This document shows positions 42,200 through 53,069 of a DNA stretch of 64,000 nt, one piece after another. The DNA lies in assembly GCA_003194525.1 (NCBI GenBank), contig NBIV01000298.1:25530-89529 (forward strand), written 5' to 3'. The position numbers were made by a program, and so were the translations under genes. The notes under the pieces are model-generated. The model worked only from the letters and a program-made list of their open reading frames with translations. It ran no database searches and was not told the DNA's origin. The DNA is from Gracilariopsis chorda (Eukaryota; Rhodophyta; Florideophyceae; Gracilariales; Gracilariaceae). The first letter of the stretch is position 1, and each line of letters starts with the position of its first letter.

Positions 42200-42850
42200 T
42201 CCTGGCTACTATTCACGTTTGCTGCGCTTGCGGTTTCGGCTGTGGTTGCAGGCGCCTACTCAAGGCCGCTTCGCTTGAGGGCGATATGTGGCCAAACGCC
42301 ACTTTTGTGCATGCTTCGCACTGGCTGAAAAGGATTTGTGCACCATACAGTTCTTCGACGTAAGGCTGAAACAGTTTTAACGGGGCTGGTGCTGATGTTG
42401 ATTGGTTACGTTGCGCTTTCCTACTTCCATCCGTCATCGAAGACATTTACCAAATGCTTTGGAGCTTCAAACCAAGGATTTGGCTCAGCAATTGTGGTAG
42501 GTGGGCTTGGGCTTATCGTGATGGCAAGCTGCAAGGTAGATACGGATGAAGTCGGTGACGCCAATCATAATAAGAGGAAACATGTTTCAGCTTCTAAATC
42601 ACAACACCTGCTCAACAACCGCATAGTATTTTTCTGGAGTCGAATTTTGTATTCCATTTTTCTATTGCACCTCAATTTTGTAAGGGCAGTAACATGGGTT
42701 GGTCCAAACGTCACTGATGCAAGCTTCTCTCACGCAGTGGTCCTCGTGAAAGGTTTGATGCTCTATGCTTGTACTGTCTCTCTCTCTGCACCAGTGACTG
42801 CAGTGGAACAGATATTCCTGGAACTAAGATCTTACTTCAAAAGCAAAGCG
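42200..42850 (+). pseudogene. C-terminal relic of an acyltransferase-3 (NRF-6-like) membrane protein
   Basis: The open frame 42338-43102 contains several hydrophobic segments (TVLTGLVLMLIGYVALSYF; SAIVVGGLGLIVMA), then WSRILYSIFLLHLNFVRAV and the segment ending VSLSAPVTAVEQIFLEL. 'lSrisY.iYLlH' followed by '.E.p…E.l' is the usual end of Acyl_transf_3 proteins such as the nematode NRF-6 group, where these are the last membrane helices. The rest of the protein is missing or scrambled upstream (42200-42337 is hydrophobic but out of frame). The end of the ORF runs antisense into the next relic, so 42850-43102 is probably not coding. Confidence 0.45.
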
Positions 42851-42957
42851 GGACAAACCTTGGAAGAGCCAGCGAAAAAGGATTTACGATCCGGCCTCCG
42901 TTCTGCTTTTGTAATACCTTCTGAGACATGGATAAAAAGATGGAGATATATCTGTGA

Positions 42958-43975
42958 CTACGAGCTCTGTCGAAGCACGGTATTGCTTGAAATAGGGTTA
43001 TTTGTTGATACGGGTAGATCGGCGTCAATGCAAGGAAGATGGTACAATGCTGCTAGGGTGTCTATTGTTCTGGGTGGAACACACACGGTTGGTAAATTCT
43101 GAGGAGAGTTTCGGTTCTTCCACAAATGAACCAGCGTCAATACCTGAAGCATGAAAGCTATACTTATGAAGAGCCTGGGGTTAGCAGTTCCGCATATTAC
43201 GTTCCGTAATCTTCATTCTGCTAGTATTGTTATTGAGTGTCCAACTTGAAAAACCCAGCGGTGAATGTCGGGCTTCACTTCAATGGGTTTGGTGCCTGGG
43301 TATTTTCGTAAGCTTTCCAAATCGATTTCATGATTGAAATGACCCATGTTTCCCATTATGGCATTGTTCTTCATCTTCAGCATGTGCTCCACATGGATTA
43401 ACCCGCAACTTCCAGTAGCGGTTATAAATATGTCTACTTCAGGTAAAAATGTTTCTATGGTAGCAACCTGATACCCTTCTATTCCTGCCATGAGCCCTCG
43501 AACGCGGTCAGTTTCGGTGGCGAGACATCGTGCCTTGGCTGCGTTCATAGCTATAGCACAACCCATGCCGACGTCACCGAATCCACAGAAGAGAACTGTA
43601 TTACCAGCAAGCATGATGCCAACTGGGCAGAAAAGGCCGTTTACAATGGAGTACGTGATATTCAATCTTACTTTTCATAATGCAGTCGTTTATGCTCATT
43701 ACCGGGAATACCAAACTTCCATGGCTCACCATTTTCCGAAGCCGATGAACTCCAGAAAAGGCCTGCTCACATACACCCACTACATTTTGAGTCTACTTAC
43801 GCCAATGAGCATGGTTTTGAAGATATTGCTCTCGAAGCATACTCTGTATTACGCGGCTCTCTTCATCTGTTTCAAGTCCCAACAGATCAGGCGGAGTGCC
43901 TATACGATCATAGCTTGTAACAACCACAGCACCCATCACTACCATCGCCCATTTTGAGTCTCTGGAAGCGCGATG
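42958..43975 (-). pseudogene. S-adenosylhomocysteine hydrolase, diverged fragment
   Basis: The minus strand reads, in order, pieces of SAHH (the enzyme that splits S-adenosylhomocysteine to adenosine and homocysteine): FSGVHRLRKM and MSINDCIMKSK (usual TGVHRL.KM, INVNDSVTKSK), a shift, then VLFCGFGDVGMGCA (NAD-binding GYGDVGKGCA), IEGYQVATIE, VEHMLKMKNNAIMGNMGHF, HRWVF.VGHSITILAE, a TGA where Gly is expected (43210-43212), then LVHLWKNRNS. The N-terminal domain is absent. At least one frameshift (near 43640-43660) and one stop are present, and many conserved residues have changed (for instance GMG for GKG), so this is an old relic. Confidence 0.8.
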
Positions 43976-44101
43976 TCGCGTGTAAGTGTGGGGTGCTTCG
44001 CTCGTGCAAGCCCTGCATACAGTTACATGCTCCTGACAATTTCTTACGTATCTAACCCGGAGTCACGCTTACAAAGAGGTTCTTTTTTGTCGTGAGCTAC
44101 C

Positions 44102-44164
44102 TAGTCAATCTCAACACCCCACTTTTAATGATTTACACATGTATGAGGGGGGTGTTGTTGACTA
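44102..44164. repeat. Inverted repeat, 16/19-base arms
   Basis: The left arm is 44102-44120 and the right arm is 44149-44164. Arms pair over 16 bases with a 3-base bulge (TCT) on the left. Confidence 0.8.
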
Positions 44165-44166
44165 AC

Positions 44167-44244
44167 GGGAGGCGTTGCGCCACAAATTCGCTTTGCTCGC
44201 CCCCGTTTGCGCATGCAAATCGCCCATTTGGCGCAACGCCTCCC
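44167..44244. repeat. Perfect 16-bp inverted repeat
   Basis: 44167-44182 (GGGAGGCGTTGCGCCA) and 44229-44244 are exact reverse complements with a 46-base spacer. It lies three bases after the previous inverted repeat. Confidence 0.9.
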
Positions 44245-44260
44245 CACCATTAAAAACTTT

Positions 44261-44312
44261 CAGCAGCAGCAGCAGCAGCAAAGCGTTCAGTTAATTAGCT
44301 GCTGCTGCTGCA
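44261..44312. repeat. CAG run facing a CTG run
   Basis: (CAG)6 at 44261-44280 is followed at 44298-44312 by GCTGCTGCTGCTGCA, so the two runs can pair. Confidence 0.8.
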
Positions 44313-44400
44313 TGTTGACTGTGCAATGGCTGCTGAATGGCTTGCAATACAATCAAATTGTAGTGCCAGCCACTCAGCAGCAAAAACCCAGCGGTTCATT

Positions 44401-44480
44401 CCGACACGTGGCAAATTGCACTGCGCCAGTGCAGTGCATTCCAACACGTGGCAAATTGCACTGCGCCAGTGCAGTGTATA
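44401..44480. repeat. 40-bp tandem duplication with internal palindromes
   Basis: 44401-44440 and 44441-44480 are almost identical. Each contains TGCACTG-cgc-CAGTGCA. The same palindrome recurs inverted at 44522-44538, and between them 44492-44509 is a perfect 18-bp palindrome (TTGCAGGCATGCCTGCAA). Confidence 0.85.
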
Positions 44481-44540
44481 CTGAAGTTTCATTGCAGGCA
44501 TGCCTGCAACAGACGTATATACTGCACTGGCGCAGTGCCA

Positions 44541-45200
44541 AATGCATCTCGCTTGCTGACCCTAACCACTATTTTGCATCCCATTCAGGCTTGGCCAATA
44601 GCACAGTGTCGTAACCTTTTGCTACTTTGGGCACTGTTTGCTGGCCTGGGACCTAGGCAAGGCCGAGCTCGTGTGCAGGTCGCCACAAGAGTAACCCACT
44701 AAGTACCACGGATCTGGGAAAGGTCAGGTGCTCCTCTGTGGTATACTGGTCGTTTGACGGCGATCAGGAAGTCTGAGGGTTTACCGGACCTAATATCAGC
44801 TTGCTGTGCAGGGTTTGGGGCGGCCGCCGTGTCGTACCTCTTGGGGCCGGAAAGCACACTTCGGTGTGTGAGTAAACGCAGACCAATCCTTACAACTAGA
44901 CGCAGCTTAAACATCAAACGGCTTGAGAACCGGCAGGGCACACTCCGCCCGTCATAATCCAACAGGAGTGTGTCGAGAGTCCCTGTGCTGCGCACGACTG
45001 CATCTGGTAAGTATAAGCCTTGCAGCATTTTTTATAATTGCTGCATGCGACTAGGCCCGGTGGGTGCAATGAAACAAACTGCAACCAGTTTTTCACTTTC
45101 AACTTTTTGTTTTATTGGGAATTACCCTGGAACTCTGGCAAATTTTTTAACGGTTTAAAAACATAAAATTGTTTTTTTTTCTTTTCTTTGGTAAATATAA
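44541..45200. other. Leader region before the Helitron ORF
   Basis: No gene was recognised. TCTGGTAAGTATAAG near 45003-45017 looks like a 5' splice site, but no matching acceptor was fixed. A short T-rich run precedes the ATG at 45201. Confidence 0.35.
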
Positions 45201-48200
45201 ATGACGAGAGGAGGGCGACGTCTGAGCTCTGGTGGCGTCCGATCTAACTCGCGAGGTGCTAGAGACAATTCCGGCGGTGCCAGGTTGAATGCAGGCGGTT
45301 CAAGGCAAAACGCTGGTGGTCGTCGCATCGGCAGTGGTGGAGCACGGGCAGGAGCTGGAAGACCCCAAAGAGAACCAGCTCCTCCAGCTCCAGATGAGTT
45401 GGGAGTAAATGAGAGCGGAGCACACGTTCAAGGACCTATTGTTCCAGCGGTTGAAGAAGACGAAATTACTCCTGCACCTACTTCGGTTGCAGCAGCAATT
45501 AGCACAAACGCCGCTGGAGCCAGTGGGTCCGTGGCCACAGATCTACCAACATCGTGCCCAATTCCTGGATTTCTGGAGTTTGTGAGAGGCCTTCCAAGTC
45601 ACATTCCACCGCCTCCGATGTCTCACCCTCTCCCACCGATGCCTGCAGAACAGATGCCTATTGCGATGGAAGTGGAAGAGGATGAGATCATCCCTGCTCC
45701 CTCACAGCCACTGCCACCACAGCAGCCTGCTCTGCCACAATCTGAACAAGAGGAAGAACAGATGCCAGTCCCGATGGAAGTGGAAGAGGATGAGATCACC
45801 CCGAATCCCTCACACCCGCCGCCGCAGCCTGCGTTGCCATAAGCTGAACAGGAAGAACAACAGATGTCTATTTCGATGGAGGTGGAAGCGGATGAGATCA
45901 CACTGGCTCCCTCACACCAGCCGCAGCATCAGCCACAGCAACAGCTTGATATGACCGTCATGCACTGTGCTGGGCGTCCTGATCGAGGACTCTATCGCGT
46001 GTACTATGCGTGGGATTCCGTGGCAGCTCAGGCGAGGAATGATCCGGCCATCCGTGCAAGCGTGCCGGAGTTTGAGACGCTTCCCACTCAGGTCAAAGGC
46101 GATGCAGAAGATGCGGCGAGCACGCACACACGCTCCCCTCCTGCCCGTACCGGGACTGGACATTGAGAATTCATAGCTGCAAGTACTGCGGATGCGTTTT
46201 TCTTGGCAAACAGACCAATGGAGTGTGCTGTGGAATGAAAAGAATGTCAGGGTGGGGCGTCAGGCTCCGCAGAAGGCATAGCAGTGAGTTGGTTCGCAGT
46301 CTTTACAGCCTGAGAGCCTTCCAAAGCCATTTTCTCAACTTGAATACGCTCTTTGCGACGACGCACGCGTTCATGGACATGTCGTATGTGACGGGAGACG
46401 GTCCCTTTTTTCTCAGACTTGAGGGCAACGCAGCTCTCGCTCTGCCCACACAGAACCAGAACAACACGCGATACAGCTTTCTGTGGGGTACCGGTCCGCC
46501 TTCCTTGGATCCCTCTCACTATGCACGTGCCAATTTGCGTGCGTTCATTCAAGATATCGACGTACAAGACATCGTGCCCAAGTTGTACGATGTGATCCAG
46601 CCCAAGCCAGACGCGGTGCGTGAGCGGTACCGATTCATGCTTAGCACGAAACAACAACAACAAAATGCAGATACCGCCGTCGATATCAGCATGCAGGCAG
46701 CAGAAGAGGGAGTAGTCGTACGTGGTTACGAAGGAACCCGAAGTGCCACAGTCAGTGCTCCTCACGCAGGTGCTGGGCCTCTCTCTGAAGATGCTCGTGA
46801 AGGGGGGCCAACCATGATGAGAACGCTCGTCGTGGATCCAACTGGCCTGTACAGAGTGGATTCTCAAGTACCGCGCTTGGTAGAAGGAACAGTAACAGAA
46901 GGGCACACCGTAGTGACGGCTGCTGCTGCTGCTAATGCTGGAGATGGGGCGACTGCAAATGCCGCAAACAATGCGCAAGTGCGGTACCGCCTTCTAAAAC
47001 CGGCATCCAAAATGGCAGAGAAAGGCACTTTCCCTCTGCTCTACCCGTACGGTGATCAGCACGAACCGTTTGACATCGGCGTGTTTCTGGAGGCAAAGAA
47101 CTCAACACAGCAAATCTCAGGTCTCAGCGTCAACGAGTGGAAGCTCCGAAAGCTCACCTGGGGTGAGAACGCGAAGAGACGACTGTACTCAGACAACATC
47201 CATCGGAACAGTGGACCGTTGATGCAGATGTGGATGCTTCGCACCCACACAAAAATTGACGACATGCGACTGCATTTCCTGGAAGGAGAACAACGGGCAC
47301 GAATTGCACAAGAGCAAGAAATGCAGCAAGCACAACAGCAAACCGATCACGTGCCGCAATCCCAGCTTGTGCAACTGGGACGCATCTTTCTGCCCGATGA
47401 CTCGGTCAACTCAGCAGCATACTAGAAGAAAAAGCGCATGGATGTAAAGGCGATCGTGGCGCGAAGAGGACCGCCTTCTCTGTTCATTACAATCACCATG
47501 AACATCTGGCGAGAGGACATCCAGCGTCTAGGGATGGACACCACCAATCGTGGCGCATTTACGGCACAAAGTAACCGCCCTCGACCGTTTGACCGACTGG
47601 ATCTGATTGCAAGGGTGTACAACCAGTACGCAAACGACTTCATGAAGGACTTGGAGAAGAACTCGGAGCAGATCTTCCGATTGAAGTGCCTGGGGCTTGC
47701 ATCAAAGCTCGAGTTTCAAGAGCGCAATGTGCCTCATCACCACATGCTCGTGTGGCTCGAATGAGGCGTGATTGAACACGTTGATGTGATTGACGAGCTC
47801 ATTCGTGCAGAAATTCCCCTTCCAAGAGAAGACGACGCGTTGCGTGCTCTCATTCGTTCCATGCACAGGCACCGCCACTCCACGTATTGCCGGAATCACG
47901 CTGGGCGGTGCAAGTTTGGATACGACAGCATTATGACTGTGCCGGAGACGTACATTGAAGAAGGCACGAATCGCGTTATTTACCGCAGAAGAAGGCAAGA
48001 AGACCTCAAGATTGTGCCGTACAACCCAACTCTGACCAAGAAGTAGCGCTCTCATATCAGCGTAGAACGCACGCAAGGAGGTGGCTCAGTGGCTTATCTG
48101 ATGAAGTACGCGTTTAAGCAGCCCAAAGCTCAGGAGGTGGTGCTCAATGTGAGTGATGCTAATGAGACAGGCACACACAACGAGCAGCAACAAGATCCAC

Positions 48201-48655
48201 AGGCGCAGAACGACATTCGTGCATACATGCGAGCGCGTGTGGTGGGCGCCATCAATGCAGCTTGGAGACTTTTCCAGTTTCGACATGTTCACATCGTACC
48301 AAAAGTAGAGCGACTGGCCATTCACTTGGAAGGAGGGCGCACATTTCTGCTGAGAGGTCCAAACCAGCTTCTTTCTGCATCACAGCCGTCTACACTGGAG
48401 AGATACTTTGCACGGCCCGAAGCATATGCGAACCTCGACTACCTTTCGTAATTTGAAAACGTGCGATTGTATCGCACGCTTACTGCCCGCGTGCTTAACC
48501 AATACGACGGAGACAGCACTCAGGTGCCCAAAGATGACTGCGATCCGCCCATGTACGTGGTAGAGCGCACGGAGGACGAGCAGTGCGTCGCAAGGATCAG
48601 AGGTGTTTCACCGTCCGCCATTGAGCACTTTGCTCTGCGCTTGCTGCTCATGAAT
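45201..48655 (+). pseudogene. Helitron Rep-helicase ORF, N-terminal and Rep part, cut by an LTR element
   Basis: Rolling-circle transposon protein. It starts with Arg/Gly/Ser-rich repeats (SGGARLNAGG-like) from 45201, then three tandem copies of an EEQMP…MEVEEDEI block (about 45650-45910). A zinc-finger-like CKYCGCVFLG…CCGM follows at about 46175, after a frame change near 46140-46170. The Helitron_like_N region follows in one frame: PSLFITITMNIWREDIQRLG, FQERNVPHHHMLVWLE (HUH metal site HHH), and YLMKYAFK, which is the YxxKYxxK twin-tyrosine pattern of Helitron Rep, then IEHFALRLLL, the usual end of this region before the helicase. In-frame stops are at 45840, 47423, 47762, 48044 and 48449. 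The helicase part is not in the window because chromovirus A begins at 48656. Confidence 0.85.
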
Positions 48656-49480
48656 TGTGGTGCAATGCCCCAAAGGGGAAAAACACCGAAAGACGTTCGG
48701 GATCTTCCTCTCAAGAGGTGAACCCAGTTGGGTAGAGCCCTCCCAGAGGTGTCACGGCGAAGCCGGTTTGTAAGACCAGGGACACCTGTCGCGACTCGCG
48801 CAGGGAGGTGAAGGCGAAGAATCGGTATCCGCGTGAGCGGGGTGTGATCCTCAGTAGAGGTATGTTTCCACATAAGTGGGGGTGTGTGAGCGGATGCGCA
48901 CACGAGGGCCGCGGATAGCAGGAGGTGCTACCCTAAAAAGGGGGCAAAGGAAGGGCGAAGAGGAGAAAGAGAGGACGATGTGAGTCGCGAGAGCGACGAA
49001 CGGATACGGCGATGCCGGTAACAATATCCCTATACAGGGCGAAACACTAATGCAATTGGAACAATTATACTCCCAGTGATGGGTCCCTTTAGATGTGCAA
49101 GGGGGTTAGATGTCCCGTGGTTTACGGCGTTTCCCTCCAAGGAGGAGTAGAGCACGCGCGCAAGCGGCAACAACTAGAGCCAATTCCCCAGGTTGGGGTC
49201 CCTTGTTGGGGAAGGTTTACTGGTGCGACGGCAGTGCGCCGTCGCACTAGGTACTAGCTTCCCAGAAATGGGTGTGAAAATAATAAATAATATTAACTAA
49301 AATACTCCACATTTCGTGGCAACATCCACTACTGTGGCCAACCGCCAATAGACCCAAAACCGTGTCCCACGTGTCCATATCCACCATAGTGGGGCGTAGT
49401 TCATATACACACTACACAACCGATAATATCGGGAAAGCGTTCAAGTACCCAGAATACCTCCCTGAGGGCGTTGCACTACA
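48656..49480 (-). repeat. LTR of chromovirus A (3' LTR in element sense)
   Basis: 825 bases. On the given strand it begins TGTGGTGCAA and ends TTGCACTACA, a 10-bp imperfect terminal inverted repeat with TG…CA ends. It is followed at 49481 by TATCCCCCCCCTAAGAC, which is a polypurine tract on the element's strand. It is very similar to 53070-53877 and to the start of 63734-64000. Confidence 0.85.
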
Positions 49481-49493
49481 TATCCCCCCCCTA
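49481..49493 (-). other. Polypurine tract of chromovirus A
   Basis: On the minus strand this reads TTAGGGGGGGG followed by ATA, directly beside the LTR start TGTAGTGCAA. In copy B the same tract lies at 53878-53889. Confidence 0.6.
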
Positions 49494-49736
49494 AGACGGG
49501 AAAACGACCGCGGACGCGGAGGGTTCCCAGACGGAAATGGGTGATAAAAGCGCGTACGCCGTCTCCGGTTCTTCTTTCCTGGCATAGCCGGCTATTGTAG
49601 TATAGTGTTGTGGGGAGCTAGCTGCTCCCTTGAATAAACTTTCCAGTTTAGAACGGTGCTTCTCGGTTGAGTTCCCCGTCTTCGACGGACCTTGTCTTGT
49701 TATCCTTTCCTTTCGCTCTCCGCTCGCGCGGCAACG

Positions 49737-50351
49737 TTACCCAACTTGGGCATTAACCAGCGTGGCTGGGGCTGCAGTTCCCGTTTGACGGTGGTATCGC
49801 AGGACCTGCGACCGTGGGAGGTGTTCAATTGGCTCCCACGTATCCCCACTGGGGTCGTACCCGTACCAGCGGACGCGGTATTGTAGAATACCATCCTGGT
49901 CCCAGGTGTGTCCGACAAGTCGGTCTACTACGAACTCTCGTTCGTAGACCTGCCGGCCGTGCCGGGTGGTGGTTGTACTTCCTTGCGGGGGCTGCCCGCT
50001 GTGTGGTATAATGTCCCTTAGCAGGGTGTTCGGCGATAACTCCGGCGTTGCCGTGCGCTGTGATAGCGGCCGCTGCTCATTCGGGAAGATATCCCTCAAG
50101 AGGGTGTGTGGTGCCACGGTTTTCACCAGCACGTCATTCCCCATTGGGGCAGGTTCATTTCCGCTTTCGCGGTATTGCGGGCGAACCGCCAGTCGTCGGG
50201 GGACTTGGGCTCCCGCCTTCGCGGTTGAGCTCACGAACCGCGAGTTTGCGGGAAGATGACCGCTCCTGCGGGGTCGGCATTTCCACAATCCCCTGGGGGG
50301 TCCCGCGCGACGCGGTGATTGGGTGGCAAGCCGCCTCCCTGCCAGGCGCAC
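49737..50351 (-). pseudogene. Chromovirus A chromodomain region
   Basis: The C-terminal end of pol. EFVVDRLVGHTW…LQYRVRWYGYDPSGDTWEP is a chromodomain ('y.VE.I..h…YlVkW.GY….TWEP'), which reads chromatin marks to steer integration. Upstream in the same reading is a Pro/Arg-rich linker full of small stem-loops. The frame is separated from the integrase frame by shifts in the linker. The frame closes with ATLVNAQVG at the stop at 49737. Confidence 0.85.
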
Positions 50352-50912
50352 GAGTGCTCTGCACCATACGTTCCGGCGATGCCGTGGTGTCCCTGGCTAC
50401 TGACGTGTTGCCCGGGGCTAACTCCGGTACACCGGTATTTTGGTCAAAATTCCCCTTTGGGGGGTGCCGGGCAGGTGCCGATGGCACCCTTTTCAGGGGA
50501 ATTGCCGCTAAGCGCGGTGCACCATCTCCATGAGGAGGAGCAGCGTCCGGTACGACCGGTTTCGAGCGTGCGATGGCGCGCGTTTTTTCCCGAGTTCCTC
50601 GGTTCTTTGCCGCAGCGATGCGGGGGTTGGCGCAAATTATTCCCCGTAGCGGGGGCTTCGATTCCGTCAACGACGGGAGGCGTTTCCGGTGCTTGCGAGC
50701 CAGGGCTTAAAGCTTCAACTGCGGCGTGGCTGCCTTTTTCCCCAAGAGGGGTGTGGGTATTTCCCTGTGACGCCGGCGTATCTGGGCGCCCCTTCTTCGC
50801 AAGGCGCGAGTCTGATCGACCTGATTGAACCGCTTCCGCGGGACTTCCGCCAACGGCGGCTTCGAGGCATCGCCCTGCTCAGGGGATTGGGGGCAATCGT
50901 CACCATACTCCC

Positions 50913-53069
50913 TTATCGGGGATCCTTCCCTGACAGGGGTGTGCGGTAGTTGCGCTTCAACTTCCCGTGTAGCACGGTATGTTTTCCGCGTTTGTGCCGA
51001 TGCCTCCGGGGATGGATTGGGCGATTGCCTTTCCGCTGCTGCGGTATTGGAGTGAGGCTTCTCGTTTTCCCGTGACAAACAGTGTATTTGCCGCTTTTGC
51101 GGGGCCTGCGCGTCTGGTTCCTGTTGCACAGCACTGCCCGGGAACGGGGGATTAGTGTCGCGTGACATGCTCCGTGCTCCGAGGTCAGTGTTCCGTATGT
51201 TACAGTGTGTTTCCCGTTGCGAGGGCGATATCGTTCCTCGAAAACGAGTGTTCTCCTCCCCTCCTTAGACGGAGCGGCGGGATAAGGGATAACATGCCCC
51301 GCCTGGCGGGTATAGATGCGCGCCAGTGGGGCAGACGTGGTAGGGGCGGGCGCTGAGGGGCCCGAATTACCCGGCTGAGCCGGTGAGTCCGACAGAGTCG
51401 GTAGGTCTGAGAGTCCCCGGCTGGGGTGTGGTAGTACCGTAGGTCTAGTACTCCCGGATTGTTCCGGTGTAGCGGAGTCCGTAGAAACGGGGTTGCCTGG
51501 ACCCAGGACTACCTCTGACGAGGGAGGAGGGGCAAGGACAACACGATCACGGGAAATCCGTTGGTGCGTGTCCCCCATCTCTACCACGACAGTGTCGGTG
51601 TTAACAGAGATCACCTTGAAGGGTCCATCCGCCACAGGCGAGAGTTTGTGACGCTTCTCCCGTTCCGGGTTGTAGTACTCCTTCCTGATGAAGACATAGT
51701 TATTTGCCCGAATCAGGGGGGTCTTTCCTCGCAAGCGAGCGTCAAAATTCCGCTTGTAAGCGGCTTGGGCCCGTGCCATAGACTTCTGCGCAGCCGGAAC
51801 CAGCTTGGAAAGCCATTGCTTCCATTGCTGCCGGTAGATACCCACAGATGGGAAATTGTCCAAGGTAGCTTGGGGTTCCAGCGCCACAGGCGGGGGTGTT
51901 CTAGATAGAACCAACTCGAATGGCGAAACTCCGGTAGTTCGGTGTACCTGCGTATTGTACGCGTAGGTTACCGCATCAGCGTAGAGATCCCAATTCGTTG
52001 GGTGGTCAGCGACGTAGGAACGTAACGCCGCGAGTAACGTCCGGTTAAACCCTTCAACTTGCCCATTACACTGGGGGTGGTAGGTAGTCGTGAACAAGTT
52101 CTTGACATCCAGGATGCGACAAACATCCTGGAAGAACTTGCTTACGAACTACTTCCCGTTGTCAGAGAGCACCTCTACAGGGGGACCGTAGACAAAAATC
52201 CAGTGCGTCACCAGAGCCTGGGCCACCGTGAGAGTGGTTATCCTCCGAAGAGGGACAGTCTGTACCAGCTTAGAAAAGCGGTCGGTAATGACAAGTAGAA
52301 ACTTGTTTCCACGTTTCGTGGTGAGTAATGGTCCGAGAATATCGATCGCAATAAACTCGAGCGGCGCCCTTGCGGGGAATAGTTTCATCTTCTTCGCATT
52401 TTTGCGGAGTTTGACGCGATTCTTCGCGCATTCGCTACAAAACTGCACAGTTGCGTAGCAATCCACCGCCATTGCGGGCCAATAGAAATCCCTTCGCAGG
52501 GTTAGGTAGAGTTTCCTCCCACCTGGGTGACCTCCAATGGGGGCGTAGTGTGATAGATGTAACACCCGCGATTGCAGGGAATGTGGTACCACAATCTGTG
52601 GGCGGGCTTCGACCTTTCTTACGAGGTAGCCTTTGTCGTTTACCCCGAAAGGGAGATCTTCACCACCATTGATACGGGCACGAATTCTCGTACAGAATGG
52701 GTCGCCAAATTGTTCTCGGATCATTTCTTCCGGTGATACCAGTACAAAGTTTCCCGGTAACGGGTTCTCAGATTTATCTCGCGATGCAAGTAGTTCGTCA
52801 AAATCAGCATCCTCGTCCCAGGTTTCTGGCCTAGCCTCGACGGCATGTTCCGGATCATCCGGGTCTATAGCCATGAAGCATGGGACTTCATCATCCTCCG
52901 TTGGGAGTGCTTCCCCACTTGTGGGTAACCGCGATAAAGCGTCGGCCTGGGTGTTCTGCGCACTTTTTTTATAAATGACTTGAAAGTCATATTCCGCGAG
53001 GCGGAGTCTCCAGCGCATGAGGCGTCCCGACGGGTCGGAGATAATCATCAACCACCTCAATGAGGAATG
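50913..53069 (-). pseudogene. Chromovirus A RNase H (part) and integrase
   Basis: One frame with a single TAG at 52149-52151. It starts inside RNase H (SSLRWLMIISDPSGRLMRW), then the integrase zinc region (HLSHYAPIGGHPGG, FCSECAKNR) and the catalytic core, with Asp in FIAIDILGPL, Asp in EVLSDNGK, then the TAG where Gln is expected (GKQF), and Glu in NGQVEGFNRTL. The GPY/F-like C-terminal part (LSPVADGPFKVI) follows. The identical TAG is present in copy B. Coding ends by frameshift in the linker. Confidence 0.85.

Larger units (their letters stand above)
48656..53069 (-). mobile_element. Chromovirus (Ty3/gypsy) copy A, left part, inserted in the Helitron
   Basis: Its 3' LTR is 48656-49480. 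Inside, on the minus strand, are a chromodomain, a linker, integrase and part of RNase H. At 53069 it stops in the RNase H region because copy B is inserted there. The rest of A (reverse transcriptase, protease, gag, 5' LTR) should lie beyond the window. The 5 bases before it (TGAAT, 48651-48655) are the expected target duplication. Compared with B, A lacks the antisense ORF and has about 146 extra bases near 50873-51018. Confidence 0.85.
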
